A DNA stretch of 64,000 nucleotides from Mycobacterium sp. OTB74. GTDB lineage: Bacteria > Actinomycetota > Actinomycetes > Mycobacteriales > Mycobacteriaceae. The stretch is from positions 54,697 to 118,696 of the forward strand of contig NZ_JARXVD010000020.1 of the NCBI RefSeq assembly GCF_029892685.1, given 5' to 3'. Made by a program: the position numbers and the translations under genes. The notes below the pieces were generated by a model, which saw only the letters and a list, made by a program, of their open reading frames with translations, was not told where the DNA came from and made no database searches. Numbering within the stretch: the first letter of the stretch is position 1; every line of letters begins with the position of its first letter. Shown here piece after piece: positions 8,530 to 17,979 of the stretch.

Positions 8530-10575
8530 TCAGAGGCCACTCGGATAGGTTTCGGGTGTCTCACCTTCACGCCAAATGCTGCTCAGCTCCAGTGGTTCCA
8601 GCGCCCGAGTCCTATCGACATGGATCATCGCGTCGAACTGATCAGCGGGACGTACATGGTAGTAATGGCTTTGCCGTTCTGTTGCGGGTAGGTAGATGAC
8701 ACCGATGGCGCGACCCAAGCGCACCACTGAGAGCGGCTCCGCCGCTGTGTGAGTGAGCAACGGGGAGACCAAGAATGATGCGCGACCGACTTCATGCAAG
8801 AGCTCTTCAATGCTCCCATTGAGCGCTGGGCGCACCGCCTTACGCTCAGCGATGCCACCCCATTCGCTGGCAGCGGTCACAGTACCGGCATAGGTGCTGA
8901 AGCCGATGAGCCGGCAGTCGCTTCCATAGCGCTCTCGAACAAGCTGCCCCAAGGTGAGTTGACCTTCGTTTCCCACCTCCGTGGCACGAGCATCGCCGAC
9001 ATGCGAGTTATGGGCCCAGACAACGATTTTCGGTTCCTGTGTACCTTGAGCATCCAAGTGATCGAGCAATGCGGTCAACGTGTGCGCCATGTGTTTGTCA
9101 CGTAGATTCCATGAGGAAACCCGTCCACCAAACATCGCGCGGTAGTACACCTCGGCATCACGAACCGTCTGGGCATTCTGTTGGGCATAGAAAGCCTCGT
9201 CCTCAGCGAGCAGCCCATCGTGCTTGGCGGTGTCCACCGCATTACGCTGCATGTCGACCAGCTGCTCGATCGCCTCACGCTCACATGAGATTCCAGCTCC
9301 GAAAGCGGCTGCGAAACCGTAGGCCTGACCGTCGTCAGCGGACGAGACGTGATCGAAGCAGGCGTATCGTTCGCGTGCCCGGGCAGCCGCACGCGGATCG
9401 ACCTTGTCGAGGTAGGCAATGACTTCACCCATCGAACGATGCAGGCTGTACAGATCGAGACCATAGAAGCCCGTTTGCCTCTCGTGGCCGGCAGCCCGCT
9501 CGGCATTTTGTCTGCGCAGCCAGTCGACGAAATCGCGGACCACGACATTGCGCCACATCCACGCCGGAAATCGTTCGAACCCGCTCAGCGCCTGGTCCGA
9601 GGAATCATCGGTGCCGAGACCTCGCACATACCGATTCACCCGGTAGGCATCGGGCCAGTCCGCCTCGGCCGCGACAGCGCAGAATCCCTTCTCTCGGATA
9701 AGCCATTTCGTGATCTCCGCACGTGCGGCATAGAACTCGTGTGTACCGTGGGACGCCTCGCCGATGAGAACGACTTGCGCGTCGCCGATTAGTTCCTCCA
9801 GCACCTCTGCTGGAGGAACGCCGGCGGGCGCATCGATCGCCGCGGCGTCGATGACATCGGCTGGGGTCTTCACCCGCAGCGACCGAGCCGCGTGAGCCGA
9901 CCCAACCGTGGGTGTGGCCAGCAGCTCGTGCACCTCGTCATCACTGACTTGCCTGAAATCCCAGAAGGATTCGCCAACGGCACGAAATGGTGTCGGCATG
10001 CTGGCACATACAACATCATCAGCGAGGCCGGCGAACTGTCGGCAACTCGACTCTGACGCCGCAGGTATTGCAACCACCACTGCTTTTGGTTCGGCCTCTC
10101 GCAGTGCCTGCACAGCGGCAAACATGCTGGCGCCGGTGGCCAACCCGTCATCGACCACAATCACGGTCTTGCCCGTCACGTCGAGTGGCGGGCGACCAGC
10201 GCGGTACGCGATTTCCCGCCGCTGTAGTTCACGACCTTCCCGCTCCGCGATTTCTGAAAGCTCTTGCGGCGAAATTCTCAGCGCCCGAACTACATCGTCA
10301 TTGATGACGACGCTGCCTCCACTGGCCAACGCTCCCATGGCGAACTCTTCATGACCGGGTGCGCCCAGTTTCCGCACAATGAAAGCGTCCAGAGGGGCAC
10401 CGAGCGCGGCGGCCACTTCCCAGGCCACAGGAATTCCGCCCCTGGCCAAGCCCAAAACCACAACGCCCTCTTCGCCGCGGTACGCGGTCAACAGTTCGGC
10501 CAGTGCGCGCCCCGCCTCACGTCGGTCACGGAAGACGCGTCTCGGCGGATGTTGTATCAGGCTTCGAGTTGACAT
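8530..10575 (-). CDS. Phosphoribosyltransferase / erythromycin-esterase fusion (Rv2030c-like)
   Basis: A 681-residue two-domain protein. Residues about 10-215 form a type I phosphoribosyltransferase with the PRPP loop VIVVDDGLATGASM. Residues about 240-670 form an erythromycin-esterase-like domain with GEASHGTHEFY and later WAHNSHVGDA. The order and length agree with M. tuberculosis Rv2030c, a DosR-regulon gene beside hspX. Substrates are not established; the esterase-like fold need not hydrolyse macrolides. A lone paralogue of the first domain is encoded at 35771-36454. A DosR-like box at 10673-10686 is about 100 bp upstream. Confidence 0.88.
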   Translation of the reverse strand: MSTRSLIQHPPRRVFRDRREAGRALAELLTAYRGEEGVVVLGLARGGIPVAWEVAAALGAPLDAFIVRKLGAPGHEEFAMGALASGGSVVINDDVVRALRISPQELSEIAEREGRELQRREIAYRAGRPPLDVTGKTVIVVDDGLATGASMFAAVQALREAEPKAVVVAIPAASESSCRQFAGLADDVVCASMPTPFRAVGESFWDFRQVSDDEVHELLATPTVGSAHAARSLRVKTPADVIDAAAIDAPAGVPPAEVLEELIGDAQVVLIGEASHGTHEFYAARAEITKWLIREKGFCAVAAEADWPDAYRVNRYVRGLGTDDSSDQALSGFERFPAWMWRNVVVRDFVDWLRRQNAERAAGHERQTGFYGLDLYSLHRSMGEVIAYLDKVDPRAAARARERYACFDHVSSADDGQAYGFAAAFGAGISCEREAIEQLVDMQRNAVDTAKHDGLLAEDEAFYAQQNAQTVRDAEVYYRAMFGGRVSSWNLRDKHMAHTLTALLDHLDAQGTQEPKIVVWAHNSHVGDARATEVGNEGQLTLGQLVRERYGSDCRLIGFSTYAGTVTAASEWGGIAERKAVRPALNGSIEELLHEVGRASFLVSPLLTHTAAEPLSVVRLGRAIGVIYLPATERQSHYYHVRPADQFDAMIHVDRTRALEPLELSSIWREGETPETYPSGL

Positions 10576-10928
10576 AGTTCGACTCCCTATTCGTCATTTC
10601 GTGTCGAACGGACCAATCTGATGTTCACCAGTCGGCGGCCCAGCCCGCTAGAGTCACTCTCCCCGTACGGAGAGGACTTTCGGTCCACGCCTCCGGGCGA
10701 TTGGTGCCGAAGGTCCCTGATGGCGCGTCCGATCAGCCCTGCCATCGAGGCACTGCCGAGGTTCAGCATCGATTTGACGGGCATGGCGCGATCCTCGTGC
10801 GCATGCCGATGGGAGGAGCTAATGGGCAACACATCGCTGCGGCCATTGTTCGATCAACAGGGCCCCCGAGCCACGGGTGGGCACATCTCGTATGTGCCGA
10901 TAGGTCAACAGGTTTCCGGAAGTATCTG
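10576..10928. other. Divergent intergenic region, no supported gene
   Basis: This 353-bp stretch separates the fusion gene and tgs1. It holds the DosR-like box at 10673-10686 and the nearby inverted repeat CTCTCCCCGTACGGAGAG at 10658-10675. A short minus-strand frame with a possible start near 10793 is not convincing because the box would fall inside it. Confidence 0.4.
10673..10686 (-). promoter_or_regulatory. Candidate DosR box between fusion gene and tgs1
   Basis: AGGACTTTCGGTCC is near-palindromic. It is about 98 bp upstream of the fusion-gene start and about 243 bp upstream of tgs1, so it more likely serves the former. Confidence 0.45.
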
Positions 10929-12329
10929 ATGAACGACGACAAACTCACCGCTCTCGACGCCGGTTTCCTGCAGGCCGAGGATTCCGACAGCCACACCAGC
11001 TTGGCTGTCGCAGCGCTGGCCATCATGGAAGGACCGGCCCCAGAGCTTTCAGAACTGCAAGCTACGCTCGACGAACGCTCCAAACGCATTCCCCGGTGCC
11101 GGCAGGTGTTGCATACCCAACCTCTCGATCTCAGTGCGCCGGAATGGATTACTGCGCACAAGTTCGATATTGCCCACCATGTACGCAGGCTCACCGTGGC
11201 AACGCCCGGAGACGACGCCGCCGTCTATCGCGCGGTCGCCGACGTGATGGAACGCCGACTCGATCGGTCGCGTCCGCTCTGGGAATGCTGGGTGCTTGAA
11301 GGCCTCGCGGATGGTCGCTGGGCGTTCCTGATCAAATTGCATCACTGCATCGCAGACGGCGTCGCCGCGACCGCGATGCTCGCCGGTGTCTGCGATGACG
11401 CGCCAGCCACGTACGACGACGAAAAGCCCAGCGCAACTTCGCAATCGGCCCTTCGGTTGTTCCGCAGCTTCAATCCCATCACGCTCAGCACCGACACGTG
11501 GCGCGCGGTGGCGTCGACCGCCCGCAGTGGCATACGGATGGCGATGGGCGCCGCACAGATCGTGGGCGGCATGCTGACTACGTCCGCCCAACCGCTGAAC
11601 GGTCAACTCAGCGACCTACGTAAATTCAGTGCCGCCCAGGTAGCTCTGGGTGACGTCCAGTTGGTCAGCGAGCGGTTCGGCGTCACCATCAATGACGTCG
11701 CGCTCGCAGCCATCACCGAAGGTTTTCGATCAGCAATGTTGCACCGCGGCATTGAGCCGTCGACAGCGCCGATCCGCACTGCGGTACCGGTATCCGTCCG
11801 GCCCGCCGAATTCCTGCACGTGCCCGACAACCGGATCTCCCTGCTGCTGCCCGATCTTCCCGTCGATCGATCGGATCCGCTTGAACAACTACGTCTGGTC
11901 CATAAGCGCCTGAGCACCGCGAAGCGCAGTGGGCAGAGTCAAGCCGGCTCGCTTGTGGTCGCAGCGGCCAATCTGGTGCCGTTTCCGATCATGGCATCCA
12001 CTGTGCGATTGCTGGGACGAATCCCACAGCGGGGCGTGGTTGCCGTGACTACCAATGTCCCTGGCCCACAACATCGGCTGCAGATCATGGGTCGCGAGAT
12101 TATCGAGTTGGTAGCGGTGCCGCCCATTGCGATCGGAATGCGCACCGGCATCGCCGTCATGAGCTATGCCGGGGGTCTGACCTTTGGCGTCATCGGTGAC
12201 TACGACGCCGAACTCGATGTCGACGATCTTGCCCAAGGCATTGAACACGGGATCGCCCGCCTCGTCAGCGTCGCCTCGGCTGCTAGACACACACTGCGTG
12301 CGGGCAACCTCATGTTGCTCAGCGGGTGA
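10929..12329 (+). CDS. tgs1: Wax ester synthase/diacylglycerol acyltransferase, Tgs1-like
   Basis: A 466-residue WS/DGAT enzyme. The active-site motif HHxxxDG is present (H138-H139-C-I-A-D143-G), as is the C-terminal family block NVPGPQHRLQIMG. The N-terminus MNDDKLTALDAGFLQAEDSD closely follows M. tuberculosis Tgs1 (Rv3130c), the main triacylglycerol synthase of dormancy. It transfers acyl-CoA to diacylglycerol, storing carbon as lipid droplets under hypoxia. The ATG at 10929 gives this N-terminus; upstream in-frame codons read as non-coding. The ribosome site is weak (CCGGAAG). Confidence 0.93.
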   Translation: MNDDKLTALDAGFLQAEDSDSHTSLAVAALAIMEGPAPELSELQATLDERSKRIPRCRQVLHTQPLDLSAPEWITAHKFDIAHHVRRLTVATPGDDAAVYRAVADVMERRLDRSRPLWECWVLEGLADGRWAFLIKLHHCIADGVAATAMLAGVCDDAPATYDDEKPSATSQSALRLFRSFNPITLSTDTWRAVASTARSGIRMAMGAAQIVGGMLTTSAQPLNGQLSDLRKFSAAQVALGDVQLVSERFGVTINDVALAAITEGFRSAMLHRGIEPSTAPIRTAVPVSVRPAEFLHVPDNRISLLLPDLPVDRSDPLEQLRLVHKRLSTAKRSGQSQAGSLVVAAANLVPFPIMASTVRLLGRIPQRGVVAVTTNVPGPQHRLQIMGREIIELVAVPPIAIGMRTGIAVMSYAGGLTFGVIGDYDAELDVDDLAQGIEHGIARLVSVASAARHTLRAGNLMLLSG

Positions 12330-12482
12330 AATGGCGGCGCTAGTAGTACTGCAGCCTCGGATGGACGGTGCTGATCACGATGGCGATAGTTGGATGCTCA
12401 ATCAGCCAGGCTCGCCAGCCGCTGCCGCGTTGCCAAACAGCATCCCGTCAAAACCGCCCCGACATAGGAGACACGCCCTAGT

Positions 12483-14522
12483 GTGACGGCCGAACGTGAA
12501 ACAGCCGATCGGCTGACAGAGGTGCGAGGTGTGCCCATGGAAACGGTCCGTAGCTTCTGCCGCATCTGCACTTCTGTCTGCGGCATCTTGGTCGACGTCG
12601 ACGGCGACGAGGTCATCCAGGTCCACGGCGATAAAGAACACCCGTTCTCCAAGGGCTACACCTGCTTGAAAGGTCGTTCCCTGCCCCAATTGCACCATCA
12701 CCCCGACCGCCTGGAGCGCCCCCAGATGCGCAGGGACGGACAGTTGCAGGACACCACGTGGGACACCTGCCTCAACGATCTGGCCAGCAAACTGAAGGAC
12801 GTTATCGACAAGCACGGCCCCCAATCCGTCGCCATCTACTTCAGTACCATGGAAAGCGCCGGCTTCCGCATGGCCGAGGCCCTGCATGCGGCCATCGGCA
12901 CCCCGGCGAAGTTCAGCCCGTTGACCATCGACGGCACCGCAAAACCATTGGTCTCGGACCTCGTTGGCGGATTCATGGGGCTGTCGGGTCGGACGGACCT
13001 CGACAACGCCGACTTTCTGATTCTGATCGGTGTGAATCCGGTGGTCTCCCACGGCCACGCGATCTCGATGCCCAACCCGACTGGCACCATCCGTGATATC
13101 GCCAAGCGAGGTCAGGTGTGGGTGATTGACCCGCGCTTCACCGAGACGGCAAAGCTGGCCACCGGCCATCTTGCACCGCGACCCAGCACCGACCACGCGG
13201 TGCTTGCCTATTTGGTGCGCGAGATCCTGCGTGACGGCATGAAAACCGAAGTGCCGGTGCAATGTCTCGACGAGTTGCGAGCGGCGGTCGAGCCGTTCAC
13301 CCTCGACCACACCGCGGACCTCGCCGACGTGCCGCAGGAAGATCTGAAGCGGCTGTGTGAGGCGGTGCGCGGCGCGAAATGTGTGGCGGTCGAGACCGGG
13401 ACCGGGGTCACGATGACCGCCGAGCGGGGCAACGTCACCCAGTGGCTTGCATGGGTGCTGATGATCCTCACCGGCGCCATGAACCGGCCCGGCGGGACGT
13501 GGTTCCATCCCGGATTTGCTTACCAGCTCGAGGCTTTCGGCGAATTTCTGCCGGTCACCCCGATCGAGGGTAATTTCGGACCAGGCCCGCGCAGCCGCCC
13601 GGAGGCGCAGGCGTTCATCAACGAATGGCCGTGCGCGGTGCTGCCTGACGAAGTTGCGGCGGGAAACATCCGCGCCTTGATCAACGTTGGCGGCAGCCTG
13701 ATCACCAGCTTCCCCGAAACCGGCAAGCTCATCCCGGCGCTGCAAGCCCTCGAAGTATTCGCGACCACCGAGATCATCAACAACGAGACCACGCAGTTGG
13801 CCACTCATGTTCTGCCGACCAAGGATCCGCTGGAACGGCCCGATATCACGTTGCACGACATCCTCAGTGCCCGGGTGTCGGTGCAATACACCCCTGCAGT
13901 CGTCGCCCCGGTCGGGGACCGCCGCTCGATGTGGTGGGTGTTCGCCGAACTCGGTCGCCGCATGGGCCTCGACATGGGCACTCTCGGCGATCCCGACACC
14001 AGCACCGACGACGATGTCCTCGCGGTCCTGTTGGCCGGTGCCCGCTGCGCATTCGCCGACGTGGTCACTAACGGCTGGGCCGAGTCACCGCAGGATCTGC
14101 CCGCCAAGTGGGTCGAGGACCACATCGGACGGATGGGCGGCTGGCGGCTGGCGCCGCCGCTGCTGGTCGACCAGCTCGCCGCGCTCGAACCACCGGCGCC
14201 GTTGGTGATGGTGCCGCGCCGGCAGCGTACGAAGTTGAACGGCCAGCTCGACTATCTCGGCGCACCGCCGGAAATCCAGATCAATCCTGCCGACGGCGCC
14301 GCCGCGGGCGTCATCGACGGCAACCCTGTGACGGTGCGCAGCGCTGTCGGTGAACTGACCGGTATCGCCAAACTCGACGACACGATTCGGCTTGGGGCCG
14401 TGGCGATTCCGCACGGTCATCACGCCGCCAACGTCAACCGGCTGACGAGCAAAGACGACATCGACGTGGTGACCGGAATGGTGCGCTATTCCGGCATTCC
14501 GGTGAGCCTGCACCCGGCGTAG
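12483..14522 (+). CDS. Molybdopterin (bis-MGD) oxidoreductase with N-terminal [4Fe-4S] site
   Basis: A 679-residue protein of the formate dehydrogenase/DMSO reductase superfamily. Cys26, Cys29, Cys33 and Cys61 form the C-x2-C-x3-C-x27-C cluster motif, followed by KGR. The catalytic core includes LILIGVNPVVSHGHAIS and VWVIDPRFTETA (cofactor-binding Rossmann-like segments), and the last 120 residues are the molydopterin dinucleotide-binding domain. No Tat signal is visible, so it is likely cytoplasmic. The start used is GTG 12483; ATG 12537 is possible. No iron-sulfur or membrane partner subunit is adjacent, so the electron partner and substrate are unknown. Its place beside tgs1 suggests redox balancing at low oxygen (inference). 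Confidence 0.85.
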   Translation: MTAERETADRLTEVRGVPMETVRSFCRICTSVCGILVDVDGDEVIQVHGDKEHPFSKGYTCLKGRSLPQLHHHPDRLERPQMRRDGQLQDTTWDTCLNDLASKLKDVIDKHGPQSVAIYFSTMESAGFRMAEALHAAIGTPAKFSPLTIDGTAKPLVSDLVGGFMGLSGRTDLDNADFLILIGVNPVVSHGHAISMPNPTGTIRDIAKRGQVWVIDPRFTETAKLATGHLAPRPSTDHAVLAYLVREILRDGMKTEVPVQCLDELRAAVEPFTLDHTADLADVPQEDLKRLCEAVRGAKCVAVETGTGVTMTAERGNVTQWLAWVLMILTGAMNRPGGTWFHPGFAYQLEAFGEFLPVTPIEGNFGPGPRSRPEAQAFINEWPCAVLPDEVAAGNIRALINVGGSLITSFPETGKLIPALQALEVFATTEIINNETTQLATHVLPTKDPLERPDITLHDILSARVSVQYTPAVVAPVGDRRSMWWVFAELGRRMGLDMGTLGDPDTSTDDDVLAVLLAGARCAFADVVTNGWAESPQDLPAKWVEDHIGRMGGWRLAPPLLVDQLAALEPPAPLVMVPRRQRTKLNGQLDYLGAPPEIQINPADGAAAGVIDGNPVTVRSAVGELTGIAKLDDTIRLGAVAIPHGHHAANVNRLTSKDDIDVVTGMVRYSGIPVSLHPA

Positions 14523-14634
14523 CAGGCAGTGACCTCTGAGACGCGTTGCCCGGCTACCAGTCGATCTTGATTGTTCGGTCGACGTCGCCTCTTACCGCGC
14601 AACACCTCGACGGTATGAGGAGGCTAGGGGTGCA

Positions 14635-17427
14635 TTAGGGATGTAAGCCGAAGAAACCCGACTGGCCGGTTCCGCTGTTGAAGAAGCCCGAACTTGTGGT
14701 ACCTGAGTTGAAGTAGCCCGAGTTCTCGACGCCCGAGTTACCCACACCCGAGTTAGTGTCGCCCGAGTTCAAGATGCCCGTGTTATCGCCGGGACCCGAG
14801 TTCAAGAAGCCATCGTTACCGCCGATGCCGAAGTTCAAGAAGCCCGTGTTTCCGCTAGTCGCGCCTCCGGTTTGGAAGTTCAAGAAGCCCACGTTTGCGC
14901 CCGGGGTGGTCGGGCTCCCAACGATCTGGTTCAAGAAGCCGGTGTTACCGCCGAAGCCGAAGTTCAAGAAGCCCACGTCGGATTGGCCTTGCATGTTCAA
15001 GAAGCCGGAGCTGAAGTTTTGGGCACTTTGGATGCCGTTGAAAAAGCCGGTGTCAGTGCTGCCCGTGTTGAAGAAGCCGGAGTTATCACCGGCGATGGGG
15101 GCGGAGGGGTCTTTAGCCATGCCCATGTTGAAGAAGCCCGAGTTACCGAGGCCCGAGTTCCCGAGGCCCGAGTTACCGGTGCCCGTGTTCCCGAAGCCGG
15201 AGTTCCCGTTAGCGTCGGGCGGCAGGACCAAGCCGAAGATGCCCGTGTTCCCGACGCCGGAGATGAAGAAACCCGTGTTGGTGTTGCCGGAGTTGAACCA
15301 ACCGGTGTTGACGTTGCCCGCGTTGAGCCAACCGGTGTTGGTGTCCCCCGCGTTGAACAGACCTGTGTTGGCGTTGCCCGAGTTGAAGAAGCCCGTGTTG
15401 CCATGGGGCTGGGACAATTCGGGGTCGCCGGGGGTGAGCGTGATAAAGCCGCCCGAGTTGAAGGCGCCCGCGTTACCGAAGCCCGAGTTGAAGATACCGA
15501 AGGTTTCATAGCCCGAGTTGAAAGCGCCGAAGTCGAAGCTGCCCCCGTTCCACAGGCCCATGTCCACAATGCCCGCGTTGAAGGCACCCACGTTAAAGGA
15601 GCCCGCGTTCCCGACGCCCTGGTTGAATGAGCCCGCGTTCCCAAAGCCCATGTTGAAGTCGCCCGGGTTGAAGGAGCCGGTGTTGGTGCTGCCCGAGTTC
15701 CACAGCCCGGTGTTGTGGTCGCCGGTGTTCCCGATGCCGGTGTTGGTGTCCCCGGAGTTCCACATGCCCCAGTTATTGAGGCCCGAGTTGAACAAGCCGA
15801 AGTTGTTGGTGCCCGAGTTGAAGAAACCGGCATTGTTGGTGCCCGAGTTCCCGAAGCCGACATTCCCGCTGCCCGAGTTGAACGGATCACCGAAATTGAA
15901 CGTGCTAGTTGTTCTGTCGAAATAGAAGTTTCCGCTACCGATCAGATTGCTACCTGTCAGTCCGAAGCCGATGTTGTTGTTGCCGGTGTTGCCGAAGCCG
16001 ATATTGCCGACGCCGTCGTTCCCGAAGCCGAAGTTCGGCCCACTGGTAAGGGAGTTCAGTCCACCAATGCCAATCTGATCGGAGCCCAAGAGCGCGATAC
16101 CGATGTCGTTGTTGCCCAGGTTCCCGAGGCCGATATTGTTGTCACCGAGGTTCGCGAAGCCGGCGTTGTTGCTGCCGAGGTTCCAGCCGCCCAGGTTGAA
16201 GCTGCCGAGGTTGCCGCCGCCGAGGTTGAAGCTGCCGATGTTGCCGCTTCCGACGTTGCCGTTGGACAGGATTAAGTGGCGGGCATCCCCGTTTCCGCTG
16301 CCGATGTTGAAGCTGCCGAAGTTGCCGCTGCCGATGTTGAGGGTGCCGATGTTGCCGCTGCCCACGTTGTAGTTGCCGGAAACGGTGATCTCCGTCGGCC
16401 CCTGGGAATTGTTCGGGACGCTGATCGTGCCACCCCGGTTTCCGCTGCCCAGGTTGAGATTGCCATTCAAGTTTCCACTGCCCAGATTGAGATTGCCGAC
16501 GTTGCCGCTGCCCAGGTTGGCGCTGCCGATATTCCCGCTGCCCAGGTTGACACTGCCGGTGTTGCCGCCGCCCAGGTTCAACGCGCCGGTATTGCCAAGG
16601 ATGTCCGGGTCCACGGCGGCGGTGGTGAGCGCGAGCGTCGGGTTGACGGTGCTCGCGCTTGCCGAGGCAAGACTGACCGCGGCACCGGAGAGTTCGCGAC
16701 GCACCGCCGCCAACAGCACCCAAGCGGTGGGCGGGTCCGCCGGCGGCGTGGCCGGGGTGTTTCCAACGAACGGGCTCAAGATCTGGTTGACCACGGCGGC
16801 AAGGACTGTCGAGACGCTGGGAGCCGACGTTGCGGCGCGTGGCGTTGTCGGCTGTGTCGTGACCACCGCAGTCGGTGTTACTTGGGAACTATGTGTGATT
16901 GAAGATGACGACAGCGTCGCCGCCGTCGTCACAGTCGTTGGCACCACAGCGGTCAAAGTGTTTGTGGGGGGTGCCTTGACGACGATCTGGTTGGCCGTGA
17001 CTGTGGCACTGAGCGTCGCCGCCGAAGAAGCTGATGAGTCAAGCTTTACGCCAGCCGACGCCGATGATGAACGACCCGATGCGGCGACTTTGCGCTTCGG
17101 CGTCGCGACCGAGGCAGCCGTCTTACCGGTGATCTGCGTCGGGGTCGATGCACTCTTCGAACCGCTCTTTGCACCGCCGGTGCCCACCAGCACGCCGGGG
17201 GCGGCGGAGGACGTAGCTCCTGCTGACGCAGACGTCGATCCCGATCCCGATCCAGAACCGCTCCCCGACGAACCAGACGAGTTAGAGGTCGATCCCGACG
17301 ACGTCGAGGATGACCCGCCGGAAGCGGGTGCGCCGCAGGCGACCCCATTACCGGTGAAGACCGCCGCGCCCACCCCCAGCGCTACCGCCAGTCCCCCGAT
17401 ACGACCGATATACAGTGAAGCATTCAT
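14635..17427 (-). CDS. Secreted MPTR pentapeptide-repeat protein lacking a PPE/PE domain
   Basis: About 930 residues. The N-terminus MNASLYIGRIGGLAVALGVG continues through a hydrophobic stretch to VACGAPASG and looks like a signal peptide. Next is about 250 residues of Ser/Thr/Ala/Pro-rich low complexity, then about 620 residues of N-x-G-x-x pentapeptides (NLGSGNIGS, FFNSGNANTG and variants), the MPTR repeat otherwise attached to PPE domains. Such repeats form a right-handed beta solenoid. No PPE or PE domain is present, so ESX-dependent PPE export is not expected. The ATG at 17427 has GGGGAGA just upstream; ATGs at 17439 and 17481 are alternatives. The region upstream is AT-rich with direct repeats at 17508-17553. 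Role unknown; a cell-surface protein is likely. Confidence 0.8.
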   Translation of the reverse strand: MNASLYIGRIGGLAVALGVGAAVFTGNGVACGAPASGGSSSTSSGSTSNSSGSSGSGSGSGSGSTSASAGATSSAAPGVLVGTGGAKSGSKSASTPTQITGKTAASVATPKRKVAASGRSSSASAGVKLDSSASSAATLSATVTANQIVVKAPPTNTLTAVVPTTVTTAATLSSSSITHSSQVTPTAVVTTQPTTPRAATSAPSVSTVLAAVVNQILSPFVGNTPATPPADPPTAWVLLAAVRRELSGAAVSLASASASTVNPTLALTTAAVDPDILGNTGALNLGGGNTGSVNLGSGNIGSANLGSGNVGNLNLGSGNLNGNLNLGSGNRGGTISVPNNSQGPTEITVSGNYNVGSGNIGTLNIGSGNFGSFNIGSGNGDARHLILSNGNVGSGNIGSFNLGGGNLGSFNLGGWNLGSNNAGFANLGDNNIGLGNLGNNDIGIALLGSDQIGIGGLNSLTSGPNFGFGNDGVGNIGFGNTGNNNIGFGLTGSNLIGSGNFYFDRTTSTFNFGDPFNSGSGNVGFGNSGTNNAGFFNSGTNNFGLFNSGLNNWGMWNSGDTNTGIGNTGDHNTGLWNSGSTNTGSFNPGDFNMGFGNAGSFNQGVGNAGSFNVGAFNAGIVDMGLWNGGSFDFGAFNSGYETFGIFNSGFGNAGAFNSGGFITLTPGDPELSQPHGNTGFFNSGNANTGLFNAGDTNTGWLNAGNVNTGWFNSGNTNTGFFISGVGNTGIFGLVLPPDANGNSGFGNTGTGNSGLGNSGLGNSGFFNMGMAKDPSAPIAGDNSGFFNTGSTDTGFFNGIQSAQNFSSGFLNMQGQSDVGFLNFGFGGNTGFLNQIVGSPTTPGANVGFLNFQTGGATSGNTGFLNFGIGGNDGFLNSGPGDNTGILNSGDTNSGVGNSGVENSGYFNSGTTSSGFFNSGTGQSGFFGLHP

Positions 17428-17507
17428 CGTTCTCCCCATGTTGGCGACCAACACCCAACCGGAGACTATCCCATCGGCCATCTGAATAATGGCAAAAAAT
17501 TTCGAAC

Positions 17508-17553
17508 TCGTTAAAAATAAATCGTTAAATTATCTAATCGTTAAATTGTCTAA
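17508..17553. repeat. Tandem AT-rich direct repeats in the MPTR promoter
   Basis: Two 16-bp copies, TCGTTAAATTATCTAA (17522-17537) and TCGTTAAATTGTCTAA (17538-17553), are head to tail, preceded by a degenerate copy TCGTTAAAAATAAA at 17508-17521. They lie 80-125 bp upstream of the MPTR start in otherwise GC-rich DNA, so a regulator or nucleoid-protein site is plausible. Confidence 0.75.
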
Positions 17554-17744
17554 GGGCGGTAGTCCTCGGCCCAATACGCCGCCGATTCCGTCGCACGGAA
17601 CGTTGCTGGGCTGGGTGTCGGTTCCGGCAGGCTTGTCCTGCCAGTACCACAATGAAATTCGTCAAGCTATCGAGGTTTCCCATGAAAATAGTTTTCCATC
17701 AACTTATCCGGGTTCCCACCGATTCACCTTTGACGATTTCGAGG

Positions 17745-17772
17745 CCGGCTGACGACGCCTTCGCTCAGCCGG
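17745..17772. terminator. Possible terminator hairpin (CCGGCTGA/TCAGCCGG)
   Basis: Perfect 8-bp arms with a 12-base loop lie about 208 bp downstream of the orphan kinase stop. Could end that transcript; weak evidence. Confidence 0.35.
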
Positions 17773-17979
17773 TCAGGACCGTAGCCTTCAAAGCGCTGCT
17801 CACACAATCAACGTTACTGGAACAACCGCTTTCAACCGAGCATGATTGTTCCGAATTCCATTGCAACGGAACCGATTACACCTTGCCCGACCACGCGGGA
17901 CGAGCGGCTGACCCAGACCGACAGAAGTCGCCGAAGTGTCCTACCGAATCGGGTCTCGGGGCCAGCGTCATGGTTCGAG

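Larger units (their letters stand above)
17428..17979. other. AT-rich intergenic region upstream of MPTR gene
   Basis: This region holds no convincing gene; short frames on the plus strand have no family resemblance or good ribosome site. It contains the AT-rich repeats at 17508-17553 and an 8-bp-arm hairpin at 17745-17772. It separates the MPTR start from the 3' end of the orphan kinase. Confidence 0.5.

Noticed and set aside
10587..10832. Possible small minus-strand gene upstream of tgs1
   Set aside because: A DosR-like box falls inside it and there is no family resemblance.
12402..13886. Long open frame antisense to the molybdopterin oxidoreductase
   Set aside because: High-GC shadow of a gene with clear Fe-S and cofactor motifs; the antisense product has no recognisable domain.
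14700..16600. Repeat array resembling CRISPR at first glance
   Set aside because: The periodicity is 15-30 bp within one coding frame with no unique spacers; it encodes MPTR pentapeptides.
14756..17485. Several long frames antisense to the MPTR gene
   Set aside because: They are the regular translation of the repeat in other frames (proline- or valine-rich periodic sequence).
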